DNA from: Alphaproteobacteria bacterium UBA5343
Lineage (GTDB): Bacteria; Pseudomonadota; Alphaproteobacteria; RF32; UBA5343
Reading direction: 5' to 3'
Length of the DNA: 29,484 nt
Assembly: GCA_002410125.1 (NCBI GenBank)
Contig: DHQH01000113.1
Coordinates: forward strand, 1 to 29,484
The stretch's first letter is position 1. Each line of letters begins with the position of its first letter. Positions 22,649 to 29,484 of this stretch are shown here, piece after piece. A program made the translations under genes and the position numbers. The notes beneath the pieces were generated by a model. That model saw nothing but the letters and a program-made list of their open reading frames with translations. It made no database searches and was not told where the DNA came from.

Positions 22649-24367
22649 TTAAATATATGGTGTAATTTTTTCTTTAATCAAGTCATTATAGCTTTCTAAA
22701 TAATTTATATCTCTTTGATTTATAAGTGTTTTATCAATTAGTCTTTCATCATAAGCAATTAATGTAAGTGGTTGAAAAGTTAGCATTTCTTGCTCAAAAT
22801 TATTATCATTCACCTTTACAATTTCTACTAAATTTTCAATTCTTATGCCAAATGCACCTTCTCTATAATATCCAGGCTCTATTGATAAAATCATACCTTC
22901 TTTTAGCTCAGCATTACCTCGCCTTGGACATATTGACTGTGGACCTTCATGCACATTTAAGAATTGTCCAACGCCATGCCCTGTACCATGTCCATAATCT
23001 AAACCATATTCCCATAGCTCCTGCCTAGCAATACCATCTATTTGTCTTCCAGTTGTCCCAATTGGAAATTTAAGAGTTGAAAGTTTGATATGAGCTTTTA
23101 GAACCAATGTATAATATTTTTTTAGCTCTTCACTTGGATTATCACCAACAAATATTGTTCTTGTTACATCTGTAGTCCCATCAAAATACTGCCCGCCACT
23201 ATCAAGAAGCATTGATTGATTATATGGATAGTTAAAACTATTCTCTGTCTCTTTTGTTGGGCGATAATGTACATATGCCCCATTATCATCAATTGCCGCA
23301 ATCGTATCAAAACTATCAGAAAAATATAGATCTTGCTCTTTTCTAAAACTCTGTAGTTTTTCTACAATATCAAGCTCTGAAATTGTCTTTTTATTCTTTG
23401 CTTGATCATTCAACCATTTAATAAATTTACTAACTGCAATACCATCTTTTATATGAGCATTTCTAATATTTTTTAGCTCTACCTCATTTTTTTCAGCCTT
23501 TGGATATGAACAAATATCTTTCACTCTTCTAGTTGTCACATCATATTTTCTAAACATATCATATATCACAAATGGAGTAGAATAATTATCAAACCCAACT
23601 ATAGTACCATTATAGGCAGAAAGCTCTCTTGCCAAATCATCTAACGGATATATTTCAACTTGTTTACCTAAATCAAAATCAACCTTATGATTACAAAAAA
23701 GTTTTACATTTTTATTCCTATCAACTATAGAATAAGCATTAACTATCGGCGAATTTTTAAGCTCATCACTTCTAATATTTAACAACCAAGAAACACTATC
23801 TGTTTTTGAAATAAAATAAGCATCAATATTATGAGATATAATTCCATCAATTAACATCTCAATTTTTTCTTCTACAGTCTTTCCTGTATATCTCACATCA
23901 TGGCTAAATACTTTTACATCTCGTTTAGCAACATCCAACTCATCTTCTATCAAATCATTAACAGCAACAAACTCAAGTCCTGTTCTACGAGCTAAATTTT
24001 GCCCTCTAATAATTTCATCTGCAGAATGGTTAAAAGCATTAAAACCGATTTTAATTTCTAGATTTTCTTCTCTTAAATACTTCTCTAATCCCATCTCTTT
24101 AACATTTTTAATTTCAAATTTATCTAAATCAACTTGCCTTTGAGCTTGTAATTCATATCTGCTATCAATAAATAATATATTTTTCTTATTATTATTTGCA
24201 AAAATAAGAGCATAACCAGCAGACCCAGAAAAACCTGTTACCCATAATAACTTATTCTCATTTTCTAAAACCTCATCATTCAAAAACATATCTCTTTTAG
24301 AAACAATATAAGCATCCAAATTTTGTGATTTTATTTTTGTCTGTAACCTAAATAAATTATCTGTCAT
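22649..24367 (-). CDS. pepP: aminopeptidase P family Xaa-Pro peptidase (M24)
   Basis: This is a cytoplasmic metallopeptidase of the pita-bread fold that removes N-terminal residues preceding proline. At 572 residues it is the long, three-domain type (two creatinase-like N-terminal domains plus the catalytic domain), closer to eukaryotic XPNPEP1 than to the shorter E. coli PepP. All five metal ligands are in place: Asp389 and Asp400 (LLDSGGQYFDGTTDVTRT), His464 (GTGHGVG), Glu497 (SIEPGYY) and Glu511 (GIRIEN). It starts 3 nt after the prmA stop, with AAGGAA inside the prmA tail as ribosome site, so the two are cotranscribed. The symbol is by family; exact substrate range is unknown. Confidence 0.9.
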   Translation of the reverse strand: MTDNLFRLQTKIKSQNLDAYIVSKRDMFLNDEVLENENKLLWVTGFSGSAGYALIFANNNKKNILFIDSRYELQAQRQVDLDKFEIKNVKEMGLEKYLREENLEIKIGFNAFNHSADEIIRGQNLARRTGLEFVAVNDLIEDELDVAKRDVKVFSHDVRYTGKTVEEKIEMLIDGIISHNIDAYFISKTDSVSWLLNIRSDELKNSPIVNAYSIVDRNKNVKLFCNHKVDFDLGKQVEIYPLDDLARELSAYNGTIVGFDNYSTPFVIYDMFRKYDVTTRRVKDICSYPKAEKNEVELKNIRNAHIKDGIAVSKFIKWLNDQAKNKKTISELDIVEKLQSFRKEQDLYFSDSFDTIAAIDDNGAYVHYRPTKETENSFNYPYNQSMLLDSGGQYFDGTTDVTRTIFVGDNPSEELKKYYTLVLKAHIKLSTLKFPIGTTGRQIDGIARQELWEYGLDYGHGTGHGVGQFLNVHEGPQSICPRRGNAELKEGMILSIEPGYYREGAFGIRIENLVEIVKVNDNNFEQEMLTFQPLTLIAYDERLIDKTLINQRDINYLESYNDLIKEKITPYI

Positions 24368-24370
24368 TTA

Positions 24371-25261
24371 TTACTTTTCCTTCTTCATTAAAATTGCCGA
24401 CCAACCATCAATTTGAAAAACTTTCACTAGCTCCAAACCATTTTTTTTATGCTCATCAATAACCCATTCTTCCTGACGATTAAGCAGTCCTGATAAAATA
24501 GCATAACCCCCAATTTTTAAATTATCATAAAGATTGCCTGCCATTGCAATTAATGGCTCAGCTAAAATATTTGCAAATACAAAATCATATGCACCATTAT
24601 CTCTCACAAAGTCACTATCATAGCCATTACTTTGCTGATATTTAACATTCTCAATTTTATTATATTTGATATTCTCTTGCGTAACTCTAACCGCCTCATC
24701 ATCAATATCAACTGCAAATATTTCAGCATTTCTCCAAAGGTGATAAGCCCCCATAGATAACACTCCAGAACCACACCCCATATCCAATATTTTCACAAAT
24801 TCCAATCCTTGATTTTTCAGATCGATAGCCGCCATCAAACACCCTTTTGTTGTTTGATGTTCACCACTACCAAAAGCAGTCGTTGCATTAAGCGCTATTA
24901 ATTTCTTATTATCAGGAATTATAGTATCTCCTGCATAAACATTATAAATAAATAACTCACCAACCTCAACTGGAGGAAAGCAAACTTGATTTTCACTTAA
25001 CCAATTTTCACTCTCAATTTTTTCAATTTCATACCCTATCTCTGGTTTACCAATTTCTTTTAATATACCTTCAATATAGCCCTCTTCAGGTTTAGTCCTC
25101 ATAAAACAACTAACTACCAATAATTCTTCATTACCCTCCACTGGGGTAAAACTAACTGCCTCAAATTTTTCTTCCAAATCACCATCAAAAAAATCAAACT
25201 CATCCATTGATATTTCAAACTTAATCTCAAAACAAACCGATGGCTTACAACTATTTTCCAT
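24371..25261 (-). CDS. prmA: PrmA, ribosomal protein L11 methyltransferase
   Basis: PrmA trimethylates lysines and the N-terminus of ribosomal protein L11 with SAM. Of its 296 residues, the N-terminal part is the L11-recognition domain; the catalytic part has FGSGEHQTT (130-138), the SAM loop LDMGCGSGVLS (159-169), an acidic end of strand 2 in AVDIDDEAV (183-191) and NILAEPL (231-237), the PrmA version of the NPPY-like motif. It is the first gene of a minus-strand pair with the aminopeptidase and is divergent from the lipoprotein gene at 25350 across 88 nt. Confidence 0.92.
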   Translation of the reverse strand: MENSCKPSVCFEIKFEISMDEFDFFDGDLEEKFEAVSFTPVEGNEELLVVSCFMRTKPEEGYIEGILKEIGKPEIGYEIEKIESENWLSENQVCFPPVEVGELFIYNVYAGDTIIPDNKKLIALNATTAFGSGEHQTTKGCLMAAIDLKNQGLEFVKILDMGCGSGVLSMGAYHLWRNAEIFAVDIDDEAVRVTQENIKYNKIENVKYQQSNGYDSDFVRDNGAYDFVFANILAEPLIAMAGNLYDNLKIGGYAILSGLLNRQEEWVIDEHKKNGLELVKVFQIDGWSAILMKKEK

Positions 25262-25298
25262 ATCCTCAAACTTCCTTTTCTCAAATGATAATGATTTC

Positions 25299-25328
25299 TT
25301 TACTATTATTTTATAGACTAGATATATT
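25299..25328 (+). promoter_or_regulatory. possible promoter for the lipoprotein gene
   Basis: TTTACT (25299-25304), an 18-nt spacer and TATATT (25323-25328) lie 22 nt before the ATG at 25350. The boxes are imperfect and the background is AT-rich, so this is tentative. Confidence 0.3.
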
Positions 25329-25349
25329 AAGTAAATAGATTTTAAAGAT

Positions 25350-26132
25350 ATGCCAATGAATAAAACACTTATTTATGCTTTAATGCTAAGCTTTTTTATT
25401 TCTTCTTGTACTTTTGATGGTAGAGGAAGAGATAACCTCTCTATGTTCCAAAAAATAGGTGCTTATAAAATCAGACCTCTTGATACTAATGAAAAACTTA
25501 GTAAAATTGACAAGATAACCGAAAAGAATTACCTAATTGGCAAAATCAATACCGTTAAAATAAACGAACCTATGGTAACAATCAAAACCTATGACAAAGC
25601 CTTATACAGAAAAGAAAGAGTAAGAGCCACAGATGATATAACACTAGAAGCATCAGGTCTTCCTCTATATATCTACAAAGATAAAGAATATAAAATAATT
25701 GGCACCATAGTTCATAAAAATAGAGCTTATAATGTAATCCCAATCAATAAGAAAAATGCAGTTCTAACTAACTATGCAGGTGAAATATCAAAAAGAGTCG
25801 CCAGACTTAGAAATGATAATTATCTAAACCTTTTAAATGATGAGTTTTTCAAAGATAATAAATCTGTAAAAATGCTACAAATCAAAAAAGATAGATTAGA
25901 AGTAAGTGATACCTCTGTTGAATATGAATTAAGATTTGATGGCATGAAAGATGGCAGATATTATATAACTTTCATGGATTATGTACCAAACCAAGATAAA
26001 AATAGCGGTAATTTCAAAGTACTATCATTCCCAAAAGGTCATAATAACTTAGATATTAATGGTGTAAAATTAAGAGTTATTGAAGTAACCCCACATCAAA
26101 TTGAATATCTTGTCTTAAACGACCCTAAATAA
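25350..26132 (+). CDS. putative lipoprotein of unknown function
   Basis: I do not recognise a family. The 260-residue product begins with a lipoprotein signal: a hydrophobic stretch ending FISSC, with Cys20 as the probable lipidated residue (Cys18 if the second ATG at 25356 is used). No other membrane segment is evident. The mature part is charged, with beta-type alternation such as ITLEASGLPLYIYKDKEYKI and a C-terminal section INGVKLRVIEVTPHQIEYLV that suggests a beta-rich periplasmic domain. No strong Shine-Dalgarno is present. It stands alone between prmA (divergent) and the aminotransferase gene. The gene is real by coding pattern; its role is unknown. Confidence 0.8.
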   Translation: MPMNKTLIYALMLSFFISSCTFDGRGRDNLSMFQKIGAYKIRPLDTNEKLSKIDKITEKNYLIGKINTVKINEPMVTIKTYDKALYRKERVRATDDITLEASGLPLYIYKDKEYKIIGTIVHKNRAYNVIPINKKNAVLTNYAGEISKRVARLRNDNYLNLLNDEFFKDNKSVKMLQIKKDRLEVSDTSVEYELRFDGMKDGRYYITFMDYVPNQDKNSGNFKVLSFPKGHNNLDINGVKLRVIEVTPHQIEYLVLNDPK

Positions 26133-26182
26133 CCCCATTTCTTGCAATAATTTGTAACTATTTGTGTATTAGAAGAACCTTT

Positions 26183-26201
26183 AATCTGCTTGATTTTAGT
26201 G
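26183..26201 (+). repeat. copy of the short AATCTG-TGGATTTT intergenic motif
   Basis: AATCTGCTTGATTTTAGTG resembles 2749-2766, 22208-22226 and 27591-27608. It lies in the gap ahead of the aminotransferase gene. Its AATC and GATT halves are complementary and can form a small hairpin. Confidence 0.4.
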
Positions 26202-26258
26202 TCTAAAATTATATTGTATTCTTATAAAAATAACAATGTAAAGAACAAGGAAAATATA

Positions 26259-27389
26259 ATGGAACATAAATTAGAAAAACCAATCGCATTTTTTGATATG
26301 CCAACTCAACAAAAAACAATCGGTAAAGAAAAAATCTTAAAATCATTAGAAAAAATCTTAGACCATGGTGGCTATGCTCAAGGACCAGAAACTAAAGAAC
26401 TAGAAGAAAAATTAGCAAAATATACAGGTATGAAATATTGCCTAACTTGTTCATCTGGTACAGATGCCCTAATTCTAGCTCTTATGTCTTGGGGTGTAAA
26501 AGCAGGTGATGCAGTATTTGTTCCATCATTCACATTCGTTGCAACTGCAGAAGCTGTAGCATTTTTGGGTGCTACTCCTGTATTTGTAGATTCAGATGAG
26601 AAAACCTTCAACATCTGTCCAAAAGACTTAGAAACAGCAATCAAAGCCACTAAAGAAAAAACAGATCTAAACTTAAAAGCAATTATCGCTGTAGATATTT
26701 TTGGTCAACCAGCAGACTATAGAGCAATCAATAAAATCGCAAAATCTTACAATATGAAAGTTTTAGGTGATGCTGCTCAAAGCTTTGGTTCAGAACTAGA
26801 TGGTAAAAAAGCAGGTGCTTTCTGTGATATGACAGCTACTAGCTTCTACCCAACAAAACCTCTTGGTTGTTACGGTGATGGTGGTGCTGTTTTCTGTAAC
26901 AGTGAAGAAGAATACGAAATCTTAAAATCTTGTCGTATTCACGGTATGGGTGGCGAAAAATATGACAATATCAGACTGGGTATGACCGCAAGAATGGATA
27001 GTTTCCAAGCCGCAGTTCTTTTACATAAAATGGAAGTTTTTGAACAAGAAATGAAAGATCGTCAAATCATCGCTAAAAGATATAAAGATGGTCTAACAAA
27101 TAACACTCATCAAACAGTAATTGATGGTGCAATGTCAGCTTGGGCAATTTATACAATCCTAAGTGACAATAGAGATGCTCTACAAGCTCACTTAAGAGAA
27201 TTAAATGTACCAACAGCAGCATTCTACCCAAGACCTGTTCACACACAAACAGCATATAAAAAATGGGCAACCAGAAGCCTACCTGTTTGCGAAAGATTAG
27301 CTGAGCAAGTTGTGAGCATTCCAATGCAACCATATTTAGATGAAAATTCACAAAATTACATCATTGAAGCCATCAACAGCTTTAACTAG
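26259..27389 (+). CDS. DegT/DnrJ/EryC1-family PLP aminotransferase, WbpE-like
   Basis: These enzymes aminate keto-sugar nucleotides for surface polysaccharides. The protein (376 residues from ATG 26259) has the family order: SSGTDALILAL for PLP phosphate binding, GDAAQSFG with the pyridine-binding Asp, and TSFYPTKPLGCYGDGG with the PLP lysine at 200. GCYGDGG and SIPMQPYLD closely recall WbpE, which makes UDP-2-acetamido-3-amino glucuronate in Pseudomonas; a GnnB-like role in lipid A amino sugars is an alternative. ATG 26259 is chosen because AAGG (26247-26250) is 8 nt upstream; the frame is open further back to 26190 but without a ribosome site. No partner oxidoreductase or acetyltransferase gene is adjacent. 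Two terminators follow. Confidence 0.88.
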   Translation: MEHKLEKPIAFFDMPTQQKTIGKEKILKSLEKILDHGGYAQGPETKELEEKLAKYTGMKYCLTCSSGTDALILALMSWGVKAGDAVFVPSFTFVATAEAVAFLGATPVFVDSDEKTFNICPKDLETAIKATKEKTDLNLKAIIAVDIFGQPADYRAINKIAKSYNMKVLGDAAQSFGSELDGKKAGAFCDMTATSFYPTKPLGCYGDGGAVFCNSEEEYEILKSCRIHGMGGEKYDNIRLGMTARMDSFQAAVLLHKMEVFEQEMKDRQIIAKRYKDGLTNNTHQTVIDGAMSAWAIYTILSDNRDALQAHLRELNVPTAAFYPRPVHTQTAYKKWATRSLPVCERLAEQVVSIPMQPYLDENSQNYIIEAINSFN

Positions 27390-27395
27390 CTAAGG

Positions 27396-27422
27396 AAAAA
27401 AGACAACAGCTTGTCTTTTTTT
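27396..27422 (+). terminator. Rho-independent terminator after the aminotransferase gene
   Basis: AAAAAAGACAA (27396-27406) pairs perfectly with TTGTCTTTTTT (27411-27421) around CAGC, giving a seven-T tail. It begins 7 nt past the stop codon. Confidence 0.85.
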
Positions 27423-27487
27423 ATCTGCAAGATTAATGAGACTTATATTTGTAATAGCAATAGCAACAAACAAAACAAATATAATTA

Positions 27488-27714
27488 ATTAGAATTTTTT
27501 TAATTAATATTAAAATTAAAGCCCCTAATTGGGGGCTTTTTTCATTATAAATTAAATATTTTATAGTAGAATAAAAAAGACAAAGAACAAAATCTGCTGG
27601 ATTTTTTCTTAAGGTGGATTAAATTCAAGAAAGACAAAACTTGAGCTTAGCCTTTCCTAAGTGAGTTTTGGCTTATCTGCAAATTTAATGTGATTTAAGT
27701 AAAAAGACAAAGAT
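27488..27714 (+). repeat. leader element, copy B (ahead of the DUF47 gene)
   Basis: This shares ordered modules with 2664-2870: ATTAGAATTTTTTTAA (27488-27503, identical), AATCTGCTGGATTTT (27591-27605), a two-part hairpin (27635-27670), CTTATCTGCAAA (27672-27683) and AAAAAGACAAAGAT (27701-27714, 13 of 14). The hairpin has outer stem CAAAAC/GTTTTG, internal loop TTGAG opposite TGA, inner stem CTTAG/CTAAG and a 6-nt loop, the same layout as copy A with several compensating base changes. A 13-nt direct repeat, AAAAAGACAAAGA, flanks the hairpin part (27574-27586 and 27701-27713). Confidence 0.6.
27518..27542 (+). terminator. second Rho-independent terminator
   Basis: AAAGCCCC (27518-27525) pairs with GGGGCTTT (27532-27539) and leads into six Ts (27537-27542). 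It lies about 130 nt after the aminotransferase stop. No gene was found between the two terminators, so it may end a small untranslated transcript or act as a back-up. Confidence 0.8.
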
Positions 27715-27734
27715 AAAAAATAGGAAGAAAAAAT

Positions 27735-28397
27735 ATGTTTAGCATCGCCTCATTTTCAATCTTTAAAAAGACTGAAAATCTTCAAAATAAAATCGATATT
27801 TTTCACGATAAATTATCCGATTCTTCGATTCTTTTTAAAAGAATGGTTTCAACCTATTTAAACAATGGCAGCTCAAAAGAGTTTTTAGAAACCTCTAAAG
27901 AATTACACAGAATTGAAAAATCTGCAGATACTCTACAAAGAAACATTCAAGAAAGATTATACAGACATAATTTGATACCTGATTCAAGGGCTGATGTATT
28001 AAAGCTAATTGGTTATATTGATGAAATCATCAATGTCTATAATAGTTCTGCATATAAATTTACCAATGAAGAGCCAGAAATACCAGAAGAATATCACAAA
28101 GATATTTTAGATCTATGTAATATTGTAACTAGCTGTGTTGATAATACTGCTATTGCCTCTCGTGCATTTTTTAGAGATTTTAATATCATAAGAGATTACT
28201 CAAATAAAGTACAAACATTAGAAACAGAAGCTGATAAAATCGCCAGCAAGTTAAAAAAAGAAATATTCTCTTCTAACCTACCTCTCGCCAATAAAATGCA
28301 TTTAAAAGGTTTCGTAGATGCTATTGATTGCATTGCTGATAAATCAGAAGACACTATTGATAACCTAGCAATCTTTGCTATTAAAAGAGATATTTAA
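27735..28397 (+). CDS. DUF47/PhoU-like protein partnered with PiT transporter
   Basis: DUF47 (TIGR00153) proteins are all-helical PhoU relatives thought to modulate adjacent PiT phosphate permeases. The 220-residue sequence is fully helical in character, without signal or membrane segments. ELHRIEKSADTLQRNIQERLY (about 56-76) and TLETEADKIASKLKKEIF (about 156-173) are the two PhoU-like E-x-x-A-D repeats, the probable metal-binding positions. AGGAAG lies 7 nt before the ATG. The PiT gene follows after 3 nt. Upstream is the leader element, which may carry its regulation. Confidence 0.88.
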   Translation: MFSIASFSIFKKTENLQNKIDIFHDKLSDSSILFKRMVSTYLNNGSSKEFLETSKELHRIEKSADTLQRNIQERLYRHNLIPDSRADVLKLIGYIDEIINVYNSSAYKFTNEEPEIPEEYHKDILDLCNIVTSCVDNTAIASRAFFRDFNIIRDYSNKVQTLETEADKIASKLKKEIFSSNLPLANKMHLKGFVDAIDCIADKSEDTIDNLAIFAIKRDI

Positions 28398-28400
28398 GTT

Positions 28401-29453
28401 ATGGATATAATGTTTTTAATATTCTTATCAAGCGGATTATTCCTAGGTTGGTCTCTAGGTGCAAATGATGCTGCTAATGTTTTTGGCACTGCTGTTGGCA
28501 CTAGAATGATAAAATTTAAAACCGCCGCCATTATTTGCTCCATATTTTTAATTTTAGGAGCTGTTTATGATGGTGCTGGAGCAACTGACACTTTAGGACA
28601 ATTAGGTAGTGTTAATGCTATTGCAGGTTCCTTCATGGTTGCTCTTTCTGCAGCATTTACTGTTTATTTTATGACTAAGTCAGGCTTACCAGTTTCTACC
28701 AGTCAGGCTATAGTTGGAGCTATCATTGGCTGGAATATATATAGCGGCAACCCAACTGATGTCAAAATATTTTCCAAAATTGCTATGACTTGGGTATTAT
28801 GCCCTATTCTCTCTGCTTTCTTTGCAATTCCTCTATATTTATTTATCAAATTTATGATGAGAAAATGTAAAATTCATCTATTATGGATTGATACCTATAC
28901 TAGAATTGGACTTATCTTAGCAGGAGCCTTTGGAGCATATGCCTTAGGAGCTAATAATATTGCAAATGTAATGGGAGTATTCGTAAATACCTCACCTTTT
29001 AAAACAACTACATTTTTTAATTCTATAACTCTAACTAACATCCAACAATTATTCTTTATTGGTGCTATTTTTATTGCCCTTGGTGTGTTTACATATTCCC
29101 AAAAAGTAATGCTAACCGTAGGTCACAATTTAATGAAAATGTCACCAATTATCGCTTGGATTGCGGTTATATCTCACTCTATAACCCTATTTTTATTCTC
29201 ATCAAAATCAGTAGAAAATTTCTTATTAGAGCATAACCTGCCATCAATTCCGCTTGTCCCAGTCTCTAGCTCTCAAGCAATTGTTGGTGCCGTAATTGGA
29301 ATTGGCATTATAAAAGGTGCAAGAGGAATTAAATGGAATATGTTAGGAAAAATTGCAACAGGTTGGGTAACAACCCCTATCCTCTCATCAATTATTTGCT
29401 TTATATCCCTATTCTTCTTACAAAATGTTTTCGGACAAACAGTTTTCAGATAA
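28401..29453 (+). CDS. PiT-family inorganic phosphate transporter
   Basis: PiT permeases carry metal-phosphate or phosphate with cations into the cell. The 350-residue protein has about ten membrane helices and the internal duplication of the family: GANDAANVFG (20-29) and GANNIANVMG (about 183-192), each followed later by PVSTSQAIVGAIIG and PVSSSQAIVGAVIG. It begins 3 nt after the DUF47 gene, without a strong ribosome site, suggesting coupled translation. The pairing is the classic DUF47-PiT operon. The length is close to that of compact bacterial PiT proteins. Pit-like naming is by family only. Confidence 0.92.
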   Translation: MDIMFLIFLSSGLFLGWSLGANDAANVFGTAVGTRMIKFKTAAIICSIFLILGAVYDGAGATDTLGQLGSVNAIAGSFMVALSAAFTVYFMTKSGLPVSTSQAIVGAIIGWNIYSGNPTDVKIFSKIAMTWVLCPILSAFFAIPLYLFIKFMMRKCKIHLLWIDTYTRIGLILAGAFGAYALGANNIANVMGVFVNTSPFKTTTFFNSITLTNIQQLFFIGAIFIALGVFTYSQKVMLTVGHNLMKMSPIIAWIAVISHSITLFLFSSKSVENFLLEHNLPSIPLVPVSSSQAIVGAVIGIGIIKGARGIKWNMLGKIATGWVTTPILSSIICFISLFFLQNVFGQTVFR

Positions 29454-29484
29454 TAACTAAAAAATAAAACACATTGGATATATG

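Noticed and set aside
26190..26258. Upstream extension of the aminotransferase frame
   Set aside because: The added residues are AT-driven low complexity, unlike family N-termini, and a good ribosome site supports ATG 26259.
29454..29484. Possible next gene starting at ATG 29482
   Set aside because: Only the start triplet is visible and the ribosome site is weak; nothing can be supported at the window edge.

Overview
The window is an AT-rich chromosomal segment from a Gram-negative bacterium, most likely an alphaproteobacterium. The evidence is the gene order rnpB / mraZ-rsmH-ftsL-ftsI-murE-(murF')-mraY-ftsW-murG-murC-murB-ftsQ-ftsA-ftsZ-lpxC-bamD-recN-ligA, which is the alphaproteobacterial form of the division and cell wall (dcw) cluster with its usual downstream genes. 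The FtsZ C-terminal peptide (DLDLPSFLRR) and the adjacent class A RNase P RNA fit this. LpxC and BamD indicate a lipid A-containing outer membrane. MurE carries the DNPR motif of meso-diaminopimelate ligases. I cannot name genus or species.

Layout. 1-207: 5' half of the RNase P RNA on the minus strand. 208-720: a long control region with the rnpB promoter, a nested inverted repeat, and four 10-bp-phased MraZ boxes over a probable promoter. 721-2535: mraZ, rsmH, ftsL. 2535-2870: an unusual gap with a structured RNA region, an intrinsic terminator and a repeat-like leader. 2871-14751: ftsI to ftsA, tightly packed. 14854-16575: ftsZ, with its own probable promoter and a strong terminator. 16687-22165: lpxC, bamD, recN, ligA, closely spaced. 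22166-22421: repeat-rich convergent junction. 22416-25261 (minus): prmA, an aminopeptidase P and a small unknown gene. 25350-26132: unknown lipoprotein. 26259-27389: DegT-type sugar aminotransferase. 27390-27734: two terminators and a second copy of the leader element. 27735-29453: a DUF47/PhoU-like protein and a PiT phosphate transporter.

The dcw genes build and place septal peptidoglycan: MurB, MurC and MurE make the UDP-MurNAc-tripeptide, MraY and MurG make lipid II, FtsW and FtsI polymerise and cross-link it, and FtsZ, FtsA, FtsQ and FtsL organise the division machine. The cluster is incomplete. murD and ddl are absent from their usual slots, and murF survives only as a degenerate, P-loop-less domain fused in frame to MurE. 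An A8 run sits exactly at the fusion point, and a -1 slip there would release a normal-length MurE.

The most interesting non-coding signals are two collinear leader regions that share several modules and a matching two-part hairpin (ahead of ftsI and of the DUF47 gene), a palindromic element translated in frame within the FtsZ linker, nested inverted repeats at about 0.3 kb and 22.3 kb, and a multi-hairpin terminator region splitting ftsL from ftsI. No CRISPR array, tRNA, transposase or phage gene was seen.
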